DNA from: Dentipellis sp. KUC8613
Taxonomy: Eukaryota; Basidiomycota; Agaricomycetes; Russulales; Hericiaceae
Assembly (NCBI GenBank): GCA_002286715.1
Contig: NSJX01000007.1
Coordinates: 7,999 to 71,998 of the forward strand
Length of the DNA: 64,000 nt
Direction of reading: 5' to 3'
The notes beneath the pieces were generated by a model that ran no database searches, was not told the DNA's origin, and saw only the letters and a list, made by a program, of their open reading frames with translations. Shown here one piece after another: positions 1-11,135 of this stretch (its first letter is position 1; the number at the start of each line of letters is the position of its first letter). Both the position numbers and the translations under genes were made by a program.

Positions 1-906
1 TTTATTTTAAGCGCTGCTTTTCCGCCTCGGCAATCCCAAATAGTACATCAACACAGCCCCCCGGAAATGAACTCGACAATCAAATCTAGTCAATTCATAG
101 TCACTGAGGAGGGTATAAGTCTACAAAACGTCAATTGGAAGTCAATTTCATCAAATTTGTTGACTAACCGTTTTTACTGAGGGTGAGGCCTTTCCAAAAC
201 ATCCACAGTAGAGAAAAAAAGGCCGCAAATTTTTTCGGGCTCGAAAGGCGGCCTGAAATCGGGCCTGTGACTTTGAGTCGCTGTTACAGTCCGGTAACGC
301 CTGTGATGCGTGACGAGCGCAGCCAAACGCTGGGATACCAGCGGTGCCGCCACATCCGACCCGATCCCGACCTCCTAGTACCTGAACGTTGCAGCGAACG
401 CTTGTGGCACCCGCCCTGCGTACGCATCGGGGACCACTACCCCGCGCACCTCGCCATGAACAGCAACCGAATGTCGCGTCGTTCTACCGTTGCCTCTCGC
501 CGTCGCCCATCAGTGCTCTCGCCGTCGCCCATCAGTGCTCTCGCCCGCCGCACGCTCTGTCTGCACTCGTGCTGCCGCCCCTGCCGGTGCACGCGATCCG
601 CCTCGCCTCAGCGATGCCACCGTTTACACTGGCACATCAATGCACAGCGTCATCTCCGCCGCCGAGCGACAGTGCCACAACGTGAGACAGGCACAAGGAC
701 AGTAGTAGGAGAGGCCTGGTGGTTTGGCCAGCGTGTCTTACGTGCCACTGTGCTCACTGTCTACGGTCTGAGTCTTGCTTGTATGTACTGACCTGAGACA
801 TAGTCTCAAGCCACTACTGTATCCTGTATATAACGATGTCCTCTGCACGAAACGCCGCATCTCCCCTCCCCCACCCATATCTCTTGCTCTACGTGTCATA
901 GCCTCT
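1..906. other. no gene recognised (left edge)
   Basis: I see no gene that I can support here. Open frames are short, overlap one another and have no recognisable motif. The one structured element is a near-perfect tandem duplication of about 22 bases around 496-545 (two copies of a unit containing GCCGTCGCCCATCAGTGCTC). The last part is presumably the promoter and 5' leader of the gene that starts at 907. Confidence 0.5.
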
Positions 907-2846
907 ATGCCGCTTGTCCCCGAAGCATACCAGCGCCACCATAAAGGCTGTCCAAAAGCTGATTGCGCTGCAGCTGTGTCTTTGAAGGTGTGCAGGGGCA
1001 CCAGCGTGCCTGAAAACCGCGGCAGATGGTACGAAGTGGTACGTCCTTATCTTATCTTATCTTATCTTATCTTATCCAGAAAGCTGATCGTTTCGTAGTG
1101 CCACGGCACACCCACCCATTTTGTGTGCTGGCGCGAGGATCTCCCCAATGTCGACTTGTCCGGTCCCATTCATCCTGCACTTCTTCCACTCATTGCTTCT
1201 CCCCCAACGACACCTTCCCGTTCTCAGAATTGGGCAGTGGCACATCCGACTGTCCCCCCGCTTCCAGCACTACTCCTGCCCCCAGTGCCGGCCGTTCCAC
1301 AACAGTCTGCATCATCAATCTCTGATGGTGACGGGTCTTGCAACGGTAAGGACTGCCAGGCAAAGGGCAAGCATGTCCGGTCATGCCGGACGTGTTCATT
1401 CAAACTCTGCCAGATCTGCTGCCGGATCGCTCAGAGGGAGAACAACAAGGGCTGCGCGGAGAAACACCATATGTCTGGTCGGAACGCCCAAGCGCCAGCC
1501 CCCACCTTTGGCCAGCCTACGTCTAGCATCAGCATCAGCGACAACTTGATTGATCCTCAGCTACGTGATTCCACGCCGTCTGCCTCTTATATTCCCCACA
1601 AGTCAGAACTGGCTCTTGTCGCTCCGGTGGTACCTTCGGCAGGTGCCACAGCAGTGCGCGATGCCTTCTACGATTCGTCCAAGCCGCTCCGCCCGGAGCA
1701 CTATCACGCAAGACAGACGGCACGGGAGGAGTTGGAAGCTCGCACGCGGCGAGTGGCACAGAGAAAGGCTCACGAAGAGGAAGCGAAGCATAGTGTACGC
1801 TTGTTGTTTTGGAACGAGGTGAGTCCGAAACCCTGCCGTGTGGTTCGGGCCCCACTTACTTATTCTGCCAGGACGGAAAGGATCCTAAGATGTACCGGGT
1901 CCCAGTTCCCAAGGAGATCTGGCCTACCTTCAGCCTCAAGCTTTGCTCTCCCGCTGTTCGCAGCGCTCTCGGCATTACAGAGGCCACATTGATCGAGACC
2001 TTCGAGCCAACCCAACGGTGTTGGTGTGTGCACGATGTAGAGGTCTCTCGTAACATTGAGCTCGAGACCAGCACACTGCTGTACCGTACCCAGGGCATCC
2101 AGCATAGCGACATGTCATGCGAACAGGACTGCGTGCTGCAGGAACTCGGCCAGAAACATCCTCGCAAGCGCCCTGCCAGCATTTCATTCACTCCCCCTCC
2201 CCGCCCGACCACACGAGCTCGAATGAGCTCACCTCCATCATCATCGCCGCCGCCATCGCCCCCGTCGCTCCAACGTTCATCGTCAACAACTTCGCAGTCA
2301 TCTCTCGATCAATCAACATCACAGCCGTCTCATATCGAGTCGCTTACTCCAGAGATGATTGTTGGACTGCGTGCAGAGGCTGCGAGTGGAATGGCATCCT
2401 GGCCACTAAAGTACGTCTGTTCTATGGCTGACGGATTCACTCAGATGCTGTCGCTGTGCGGCTCCCAACAGCAGAAGTTTTCGAAGGTGTTCCCGGGCCA
2501 TGTTTTCAAGCCGACTACGTTCAAGCAGAACTATCGTATCTGGAAGCAAGCACCAGATTCACTCAAGGACCGTTACGTCGAGGCTGGGCTCACCAACGAC
2601 GGCCTGTGGAGTCGGTTCCGCAAAGAAGCTGCTCAGCTCGACGTTCAATCGCAGGGCGATACCGCCTCACCGGGTGAAAACTCTGATATTGCTGACGAGA
2701 ACACGGCGACAGCTGCTGCTCGAAGCGTCAATGATCCTGTCGTTGTGTCTGTCAAACTCGAGCCTATGGAGGCCGAGATTCCTGCATCAGCTAGTGGGCT
2801 CCATGTCGTTGTTGAGGATGGAAAGGAAGTGATTCTTGTGGATTGA
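907..2846 (+). CDS. GRF-type zinc finger / cysteine-rich protein, 608 aa, three exons
   Basis: Model: exons 907-1038, 1099-1818 and 1872-2846; introns of 60 and 53 bases (GTACGT..TAG and GTGAGT..CAG); frame stays open to TGA. Splicing exon 1 to exon 2 builds a segment reading NRGRWYEV then CHGTPTHFVCW. This matches the GRF zinc-finger pattern (T..N.GR.Y..C....H.F..W), which in other proteins binds single-stranded nucleic acid. A second cysteine cluster follows (CNGKDC, RSCRTC, KLCQICC, then a C..HH). The middle is Ser/Pro-rich. The C-terminal ~100 residues hold a helical W/F-rich segment (IWKQAPDSLKDRY..GLW.RFRKEA) that I do not recognise. Neither splice junction is visible in any single open frame, so the ATG at 907 depends on the model. 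I infer a nuclear, DNA- or RNA-binding role, and possibly an accessory protein of a mobile element given the KDZ transposase 2.6 kb away. Confidence 0.6.
1046..1076 (+). repeat. (CTTAT)n microsatellite inside intron 1
   Basis: Six tandem CTTAT units lie within the 60-base first intron of the GRF-finger gene (1039-1098), between the GTACGT donor and the TTTCGTAG acceptor. They supply most of the pyrimidine-rich stretch. Length change here would alter intron size but not coding sequence. Confidence 0.9.
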
Positions 2847-5445
2847 TTGCTTATTGTTGATGTACGATATATGAAAGAGGCTGTATACTATTCTATTCTA
2901 CAAATACAGAGTGCGTCATGAATGAGACCTCTCACTTGATCATACCCTGCCATGTGCCGTGGAGCATCCGAGTCTGTCGCCTCTACCAACTAACCAGCTG
3001 CAGGTCGATCCTCTCGTTGGAATTGTTCGCCATACGTCCTCTCTCGCGCGTGCGTGACACCCATGCTGCTCAGTGCTCAACACATGCTTGCTGACATCAC
3101 TCAGGGTGGCGGTGGGTCTGCGTGTTGCTGGCACCCCGTTCACGGCGCATACACAGTCCGCTGCGCCATTGTAGGTGCCTATCGTTTGATGCATGCTAGG
3201 GGATCTGCGCTACCTGTACCGGCGTAGAAATAAGCTAAGATCTGCCTGCACCGACACAAAAGGATATGCGGGCGGCAGGCGGCGTAAGTGCGTGTGTACA
3301 GGATATGTCGGTCGAGCTGTTGCATGAGGCATGCGAGGGGTCAGGATGTGAGGGACAAGGGGGTCCTGGTTGACCGGGAGGAGTGCGGCGGAAGCGCGTC
3401 CTGCTACACCTGCAGGCCGCCTCGGTCATAAGCGAGCACGACAACAGGCTACAAGGAGATGGCAGAGTCCACAATGTGGCCGAGCAGGGAGAGCACGTAC
3501 GGGACGAGGTGAAATGCACATTGGCGACTCTGTTGCGGGTGTGTTGTGTGCGATTGCGTGAGGGATGGACTGAGAAACCTAGGATGGGGATGATTCCGAG
3601 TCAGATGGCACAACGACGGGGGATGAGGACGTACCTGTGACAGCCCTTTCATCCTACTATGCCATCCCATGCGTCCGAGCACAATGTCGATGTGCGACAG
3701 CATGTTGGTTTTATAAGATAAGGTGCCAGGCGTGGATGGGGTGCAAGGCACTCGTCGCGTTAGGAAAGGAGGATGGGCGCCTCTATCGAAACGGTGGTGT
3801 CCATAACCGTCACACGTGATGTCACACCCACTCACCTGTAACGCGCGTAACGGCCGAACCTAGGTCTCGCTCTCCTTAGACCATGTATGCATCCGGCTCA
3901 GCCGTAGTATGCTCGTGCCCTGCCTGTGAAATAACGGCGGCGCACGTACGATAATTCTATGAGTTGGCCGACAGCCCGTAACGTGCACTACAGCTCTTTT
4001 TCCCCGAGCCGATTCGAGCATCCCAAATCACCCAGGAACAGCTCGAGAATTTCCCACAGCAGGTTTGTTTCCGCCAGTATCCCCACTTCAATCCTGTTCC
4101 TACATCGCAGTTTCACGGTGCTCAACATCCATCCCACTCCGAGTCGGCAGTTCGCCATATCACATCACGCCGTCACTCTACGACAATGTACAGCGAAGGC
4201 GTTGAAGCCGACTGTTGACGTGCCGCACTCAATAAATCACCTAAGGTTTTGCTCGGAGAGCCATTCCACCCTTAACTCCAAATCCGACATGGATGCCTCC
4301 TACTCCACCGACCTCGGAGATCGACCCACATTCTCCACGTTTACGCTCTTCATCTAGGTACCTACGTGTTCCTGTCGCGATACCAATGGATGACCTGTGC
4401 CTAGAAGCACTCACGCTCTTTGAACACCGCGGCAGTCCTCGCGCATCCACTCGATGCCAATCTCAGCCATGCGATTCTGTTGTGTGCCGCAGGCTTCTCC
4501 AGGACCAATCGCCTCTCCGAGATTTGGTGGAAAAATGACTCGGAACGGAGGCAGATCGAGGGATGGATGGAGTCGAAATCCATCGAGGCCGTCGAGGGTA
4601 ATATCACAAAGGAGAAGCGGCATCCGGCTGGTGTTCAATAGCAACTACAAGACCAGTAGCCCGGAGTCTACCAGCTTATCCCGCACATGCCTGTCCAATA
4701 GCACCAGCCGCAGGCCCAATTTATGCGATACTACCCCGCCTCAGCAGCTTTCGTTCCCCCCCCCATGCGTCAGCAGCAGAGCCTGAGCCCGAGGACCCAC
4801 CCTATAAAAACAGAAGCCTCACCACGAGCCGCATCATCAGAAGCTGCACCGGTCGCATACTGCTGCCAGGGCCTCAATATCCACGGCAACTCGCTCGCGC
4901 CCGACAGCTACTTCCCACCATCCTGCATTGACCTCTTTAACCTAGAAATAGCACACAAATTGCATCTGTCATGGCGACCACCTCGCACCGGCCGAGCTCT
5001 TCTCGTCCCGCATATGCCGCCTGCCATTCACCCTAGTGACCCCGCAATGCACACGCTATGCCACCGCTGCCATGTCTAGCAGACACCCGCACGCTGCCAT
5101 CTCGAGTGCTGCACCTCCCCTTATTGCCACCGCCTCCCTCGTTGTACTCTGTACTCGTGCGCTCTCGCTGCGCTCTCACTCCCGCCTGCCACCATTTCCA
5201 ACCCCTTCCGTCCTCGCAGATCCATGTCTCGGTCGTCCCTGCCACTCTCTGTCGCTCTCTCTTCGGACATTCTCCTCACTCTCGCGCGCGCATCTGCTGC
5301 CCTCTATCACGCTCTGCTGCCTGCTCGTGCCCAAAGATGTCGCTGCGCCACACGCTTTTGCCGTCACGCAGGTGGTAAACCCTACACGAGGATGACGGGT
5401 TCAGTGCTCATCCGCCACTAACATACAATGTACAGTACATAGAGA
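2847..5445. other. 2.6 kb without a supported gene
   Basis: Between the GRF-finger gene and the KDZ transposase stop codon there are only short overlapping frames without motifs. Pieces near 3.9-5.3 kb are C/T-rich and may be decayed coding or promoter sequence. I found no inverted repeats or RNA gene here by eye. Confidence 0.4.
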
Positions 5446-7607
5446 TTAAGCTAAGGGTACAATATAAGGCATCTTTCCATCATCACGAAGCTTTGAAATG
5501 AGCTGCTCATTCCGCCGTTTGATGATTTCATCCATGAAGAAATCATACCTATATGCGAGCATCTCTCGCACGATGGAAAGGTACCCGCCCATCCAGACAT
5601 TAGCCTGCTCTGCTGCAGACGAATTGAAGACCCAGTTTCCCTTGCCGTCGTTGAGTTCCGGCCACAGTGCGGGGTTACAGTGCTTCTGGCAGAAGGCATC
5701 TGCCTCTTTGTGTTTCGACTTGAAATGAAAAACATCGACAGCGAGAATGACCCTTCGGAAGAAGGTATCCTTCTGCCTGAAGAGGTGCTCTTGTAAACGG
5801 CAGTTGTTGTCGAAGAAGATGACGTCTGGCAAGTTATCAGGATTATGACCATACACCGACTTGAGGAAGTCCTGTCTCGAATGATGAGTTTTATAGACTG
5901 CGGCGCGATGAGACTCGACTACGCACCTTTACACCTGAAATAGCCTCGGCACCATACATCGTTGCACGGGCTGCTACCACACCACAGCAGCATACAACGA
6001 GCTGTTCGTTGTGAGTGCATCGACGACCGAATCGCGACTGGAGTTTGCGATTGCCTTTGTCGCTTTTTGCACCGTGCGGCAGGTCTTCATTGTTGTCATT
6101 GTCTTCGCTGTAATCCACGAGGACGTCCGGGTCAGAGTTAGCATCGAAAAGATATGACGGCCCGGGAAAGGCTTTCTTCAGACGCTGCTGCAGTTGGAAG
6201 AAGGCCTTCCCGCGCTCATTCCGGATCTCCTCGACCCGACGGTGGTCTGGCTTGCTGCAGGTCCTGTAACCCCGTTCAGCGCGAGCTTCACACGCAGTAA
6301 TCGCACACTTCAAGACGTCGCTCTTGTGAACCGAACAGTAGTGGTGGCGATTGTTGATCAACGGCCTCGTGCAATTGTGAACGGCACAGCAGGGATGCCC
6401 GATTGTGATTCCATCGGTGACAACCGCGCGCAACGAGCCTACATATCAGAAGGTTAGCGAGTTGAAACCAACGGAAAGTTCATCTCACGCACGGAGGCCC
6501 TTGTAGCCCGTTCCCTCGACGAACTTCTCGCATACGTCACATGCATGCATCCTCGCCGGCTGCCCTTCCTCGACCATCTGTAGATTCCTTCGAACCATGG
6601 CAAACTCCAGCCGGGACTCTTGATTACCCTCGTCTGGAACAGTTAGCAATGTGCCATGCTCAGAGTGATCACGCAGGAGCGCGTTCCAAAAGAACGATCG
6701 CCACACTTCGTCCGTCCTCAGAGTGAACGACTGCGGCCAATCGCGTGGACGCACGTGTTTCGTATCGGCCATCGTCATGTTGTAGACTTGGGCACAACCC
6801 TGGCCCGATACACTTCACAGGATGAGCATCTTGGCTTAATATCGCCGTCAGTAGAACTTACTGAGCGACAACCATCAGTGCCGTAAAGAACTTGCAAAGG
6901 TCAACTGTGATGAACGCGTGTTCTTCGAGCTGGAAAGCGTCTGGGATGCCCCGGTAGTAACATCGCACGCAATCTTGGATGTAGTAGTTAGGATGGTAGC
7001 GGATTTTGCAGTCTACGCGGTATGAGGCACCCGATACAGCTCTCAAAGATGGGGAGCAACTCACGAGGACATAACAATGATGTTGTGTAGCCAGGACGCG
7101 CGCCAACGCGAGTGAACAATACAACAGCGAAGCGCGACATGTTCTTGAGCAGGGTATCGCAATGCATGCACTGCAAGACCGGCGGATAGAACATGTCACT
7201 CGCTGTAACATGCACTATCGGTGAGTAGCCCATCATTGTGATGGAGCAATCAACCTACAGATCCACTCACTGCTGCGTTCGCCTTTGTGACCAACGGCAT
7301 GAAACCGAGCGGCTTCGGCACCCGACAATTCAGGTAGACCATCTGAAGCCCAGACATGGTCCTTCAAGACTGACCAGCAATGCGATGTGATCGCGTCGTC
7401 AAACCCTAGAACGTCGCGAAGGAACTCAAACACGTAGAGCGGCAGCGCGATCGGAGGCTCGCCGACGTGGCCGTTCATGTTGAGCATTACCTCGCACTTG
7501 ATATACCGAGCATAGCGAACGAAACGGCCGAGGTCTTCCGTAGTGAGAGAGGCGTAGATGTCGGGGCATCGGGCGAGAGCAGAGACGTCTTCGCAAAGAG
7601 ACGCCAT
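5446..7607 (-). CDS. KDZ (Kyakuja-Dileera-Zisupton) transposase with CxC5/CxC6-like cysteine clusters, 627 aa
   Basis: Six exons on the minus strand (7607-7271, 7214-7065, 7012-6862, 6812-6493, 6438-5927, 5859-5446) with introns of 49-67 bases splice into one frame of 627 residues. After an N-terminal helical region comes a cysteine cluster (YPPVLQCMHCDTLLKN .. TTSLLCPHCKIRYHPNYY), as in CxC5. Then come the family blocks QVYNMTMADTK, AVVTDGITIGHPCC followed by a Cys/His-rich insert as in CxC6, and finally DVIFFDNNCRLQEH, VDVFHFKSKH and FNSSAAEQANVW. The Asp of VTDG, the Asp of FDNNC and the Glu of AEQ are good candidates for the RNase-H-fold catalytic acids. KDZ elements are DNA transposons abundant in Agaricomycetes. 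I see no stop or frameshift, so the gene could be active. Terminal inverted repeats were not found by eye. A divergent gene starts at 7925. Confidence 0.85.
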
Positions 7608-7924
7608 GAGGAGTTGGCGGCGTGGCGCAGGAGGGCGGTGCGGGACTGGGGATGGGGGCGAAGAGGGTCAAAGAGACGACATACTTATATGAGAGGCAGG
7701 ACAAAAGCCAGCATCGTGGCACCTGCGGAACCACAACACATTGTCCTGTGGCCTGAGACACGGGAGCCTGTGGCTCGTGCCTGTGGCAGCAGGCGTGCGT
7801 CACTCGCCTCGGCCTGTGGAACCGGGTGCGAAAGCCACAAACCAAGACTTCATTGTTTGCGGTGGCATCGGTGTCAACCTGCACCAGCCGGGTATCGTAC
7901 TGCGAAACGCTTTGCCCACTTACA

Positions 7925-8724
7925 ATGGTGGCCTTCCCTCCGGCGCAGCGTGACAACTGTCACAATGGTGCGTTTGCGACAGCCCGACTCGAGGCCGCCT
8001 TTGAGGGCGCCTTCGAGGACGCCGTCCTTTTTCTTTCTACTGTGAATGTCCTCGGCCTTTCATCGAAATATTCAATGTCATAGCTCCCAGGGATTCATTC
8101 GTTCTTAGTTGAATCCTGAAACCGAAGCTGCACACGAATTTCGTTTAGATACTCTCGATGCGTACAGAATGGAGCATTGGCTACTCCTTCTGAAGGACCA
8201 TATATGCTATGCTTCACACGACGACCTCAAGGAGCACCATGACGATCCCAGCTATATTGGGGCAGACTTTCTTCTTTCCGAATCCATCGACAGCGAGTTG
8301 GACGACTGTGAGAAAACCTCAGACCTTCAACGAAAAATCATCTCGCGATCGTCTCTACATGCCGTCTCTCGCGTTCTTCACTATGATGGAGACGAAAGGA
8401 CGGCTGAGGAAATCGTCCCGGGGGTCTTGACTTCGAACGCACGATGCTGGGTGAAGCAGTAAGTGTCCGTCTTTGCATAGCAGTGGGCCGCTCTGATCGG
8501 ATAACGCCAGTCGACCTGATCTTCGCTTTGCGTTCTATCCACCACTCGAAGAGTGTTCAAAACCATCAGGCGCGAGCATTGATTTTGCATGTGTCGTACG
8601 AACGTTGGATCGACCCTTCAAGGGACCCTCGTACCAGGAGCTCAATGCCCCGGTAACGATAGCTCATCCTGCACTTCTTCTTGGTGCAAAAGGACCTGCA
8701 CACTGGACGCATCAGCAAGAGTGA
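7925..8724 (+). CDS. orphan protein, 226 aa, three exons
   Basis: Exons 7925-8041, 8109-8458 and 8511-8724 join in frame through introns of 67 (GTGAAT..TTAG) and 52 (GTAAGT..CCAG) bases, and the start is a true ATG. The product is acidic to neutral with no domain I recognise; readable segments include EHWLLLLKDHICYASHD, LRFAFYPPLEEC and FKGPSYQELNAP. It lies divergent to the KDZ transposase, 317 bases from its start codon. The frame ends at TGA exactly where a CTAG-dense tract begins. A second orphan frame in the same orientation starts right after another CTAG tract at about 11.1 kb. The two could be halves of one gene split by an insertion, in which case this stop is not the original C-terminus. 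Confidence 0.5.
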
Positions 8725-8905
8725 ACACCACTAGGAGAGCTAGACCTAGCACTCCTAGCTCCCTAGTGCTCTAGACGAGTGACTAGGCCTAGTAGACTTA
8801 TCCCGACCTAGTTCACCAACTAGACCTCTAGTCACATATCTAGTTGACATTCTAGCACAGCACATATATTTCTAGTAGCTATTCTAGTATGACTATCTAA
8901 TACTG
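8725..8905. repeat. CTAG-dense tract (left)
   Basis: About fifteen CTAG tetramers fall within 180 bases, for example CCTAGCACTCCTAGCTCCC and GTGACTAGGCCTAGTAG. Random expectation for a 4-mer in this length is below one. The tract starts at the stop codon of the 226-residue orphan. A smaller tract with a similar arrangement (GCTAGGCTCCCTAGCG) lies at 11086-11135. CTAG is its own reverse complement, so strand cannot be assigned. Confidence 0.8.
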
Positions 8906-9920
8906 CCGCGTCGAACTCCTCGCGCAGGAGCCACTTGACGATATTGCGCGATGCGAGGGTTTCTGTCTCCATTGTCGGGATGAACCTATGCGCACACGGG
9001 TAGTGTCACATATGGGGTAGAGGGAAGACAGAGGCGACGTACGGCTTGAATGCATCTACGTAGAAGAGGCTCTCGTCGAGCTTGCTGGGCGGGAAGGAAC
9101 TTGTGGGCGGGAGCACGGGATACGCGTCCCCACTGTGTCACATGGCTATCTCAACAAGAATCGAAGGGGCAGAATATCCAGGGGGAAAGACACACATCCT
9201 ACCCGGGTACCTATCCAACCTGTCACAGAGAAGGTTATAGGGGAGGAGGGCAGGCAAGACGTAGAAGCGGCAGCTCAGCCGGTTGAGGCTGAGAAAGAAT
9301 AAACGGCACCAAAGGACAAAGGAGGGGTCGTGGAGATATTCTCGATGGTGCCGGTGTCGGACGAGTGGCTGGTGAATATGTTCTAGGGCTTACACGCACT
9401 TTGAACTCAGACTCAGACCCCGCCTGCGTCGACGCCCGCCTCCTCACCTTCCCATGGTACGTCAGCGAATCGAACTCCCGCGCATGCTTACCATTGCATA
9501 TGGCCTCGAGCGTCACAAGCACGGCTGTGACCGCCTTCGCGCCCTCTGCGAGGTCGGGTTTGGTACGGTCGTGGTCGTGGTGAGCAGCGTAACGTGCAGG
9601 GAGATGTATGGCTGAGGGGATGAGGGTCGCGTCATCTCCAAGGCGCGGTCGAGCGCCGGGAGAATGACGGCACGGTAGTCGAAGGTGCCCGCACGGTCCA
9701 GCGTGTTGCTGATTTGCGCGAGATGGAGTTTACCTGTATGATTCGTGGGAGTGTGGACTGGTTGTATTGTGCGGGACTGTGTGAGGAGGGAGGGAGAGAC
9801 ATACTACGGTGTCGAGGAAGATGTTTGCGCCGGAGTGCTTGACGAAAGCGTCGGATCTGCTAGTTGCGGCCTTGACGCTCGAGGTGCCCGATTGCGGCGA
9901 CGGAGCACGCTGCCTCGGAC
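8890..9920 (-). pseudogene. protein-coding remnants, family not recognised
   Basis: Several minus-strand stretches read like real exons bounded by splice-like sites. Near 9.1 kb YPVLPPTSSFPPSKLDES continues to FYVDAFKP. After a GTACGT..ATAG intron it continues as FIPTMETETLASRN and KWLLREEFDAAVL near 8.9 kb. Others are DLAEGAKAVTAVLVTLEAI near 9.5 kb, LAQISNTLDRAG plus YRAVILPALDRALE near 9.65 kb, and SDAFVKHSGANIFLDTV near 9.85 kb. I could not join all of them in one frame. On the plus strand a frame near 9207-9365 also looks coding (VEIFSMVPVSDEWLVNMF) but carries a TAA at 9300. Together this suggests a decayed gene, or gene pair, inside an insertion. Some stretches may be coding by chance because the DNA is GC-rich. 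Confidence 0.3.
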
Positions 9921-11085
9921 GCATAGACTGCTAAGGGAAAACACTCACTTCGCCTCCTCTCTCCCCCTACTCTCTCCGCGCGGGGGACCACCATGAGTAT
10001 GCATGATAAAGCACCTTCCCGGCGCGTCCCATGCGCATGCCCCGCGCCCGCTACATCCGCCGCTGAGTACATTCACCGCAGCTGAAGAATCACAGTGCGC
10101 ATCAGTATAAAAAATGCGAGCACGGAGTGGTTGCGCGTCGAGGAGAGCCGTGCGAAGGCCATGCTGAAGAAGGTGAGTGAAAGGAAGGAGTGAAAGAAGA
10201 AAAAGCAGATTACCGTAACTCGATAGGCACCCGCTTACATAACTTTTCCCTTCATGGATCTGGCGGTGTGCTCAAAACAGTACTTACGCCCATCGAGCTC
10301 CCCATTGCCCTCCTACTCACCTTCTCGGTAAGGTGCGCGCTCTATTGCCCTATTGCGCACCCTGCTGTGGCCGCCGCTATCGTGACATTCGTGTCTTGAT
10401 GTCCGACACCGCGCCCGCTCCGACACCCGACGCAGTCGTGTGCCTCTTCGCGCGCACAGCCCACACATACACAACCCAGCGCGCCCACTCAACGTGTCGA
10501 GGAGCCCACGGATGCGAAGGGTAGGATCGCAGAAGTGTAATGGCAGGGGCAGCAGCCCGGGGAACAGTCATGTGAGAACTACTACCCTTTCCGCTGACGC
10601 GCTCTCATTTTGACTTGGACCTTTTAGTCCGCTTTCCTTCCTCTCCCCTTCGCGCACGTCCGCGCTCTCGCCCCTTCGCGACAACCAGTCACCCTCTTGT
10701 GCCTCGCACGCCTCTCGGACCTGCGCACGATGGCATCTTGGCTTCTCGCGCCCCTCTCGCGCCCGCACACCCGCCATGTACACCATCTCCCTCTCGGCCC
10801 GCTTGCACCCTCTCTCGCTTGCATGCCATCGCATGTACGCACCGCCCCTCTCGCTTGTGCTCGTACGTCCAACCGCACGTGTTCTTCCCCTCCGGGACCC
10901 CCAGAATCGATGCCAGATTCATGACTGACTTGAACGCGGATGTCCGAAATGAGTACTCATAGTTCACCATCTCAATTTCCCTGACCCATGCATGTACATA
11001 GATGTATCCGTCGAATCATACGTACTATATATGTATATCTGAGCTGTCAATAAATTCCGCGTCGCGAAAGAGTCGAACTCGGCTC
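9921..11085. other. no supported gene between the CTAG tracts
   Basis: This stretch contains GC-rich short frames only. One plus-strand piece near 10105-10165 (WLRVEESRAKAMLKK, followed by a GTGAGT donor) and another near 10290 (TPIELPIALLLTFS before GTAAGG) look like isolated exon fragments. I could not build a gene around them. Confidence 0.3.
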
Positions 11086-11135
11086 TTTGGCTCTCTAGCG
11101 CAGCTAGGCTCCCTAGCGTGTCTACTTCCTCTAGC
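11086..11135. repeat. CTAG-dense tract (right)
   Basis: Four CTAG tetramers lie in 50 bases directly upstream of the orphan frame that opens at 11135. They are spaced like part of the 8725-8905 tract, with a shared GCTCCCTAG core. The two tracts bracket the 2.2 kb of degenerate sequence between the two orphan frames. Confidence 0.6.

Noticed and set aside
2411..2444. GTACGT..CTCAG as a 34-base intron in the GRF-finger gene
   Set aside because: It is too short for a spliceosomal intron and its removal would break an otherwise open frame.
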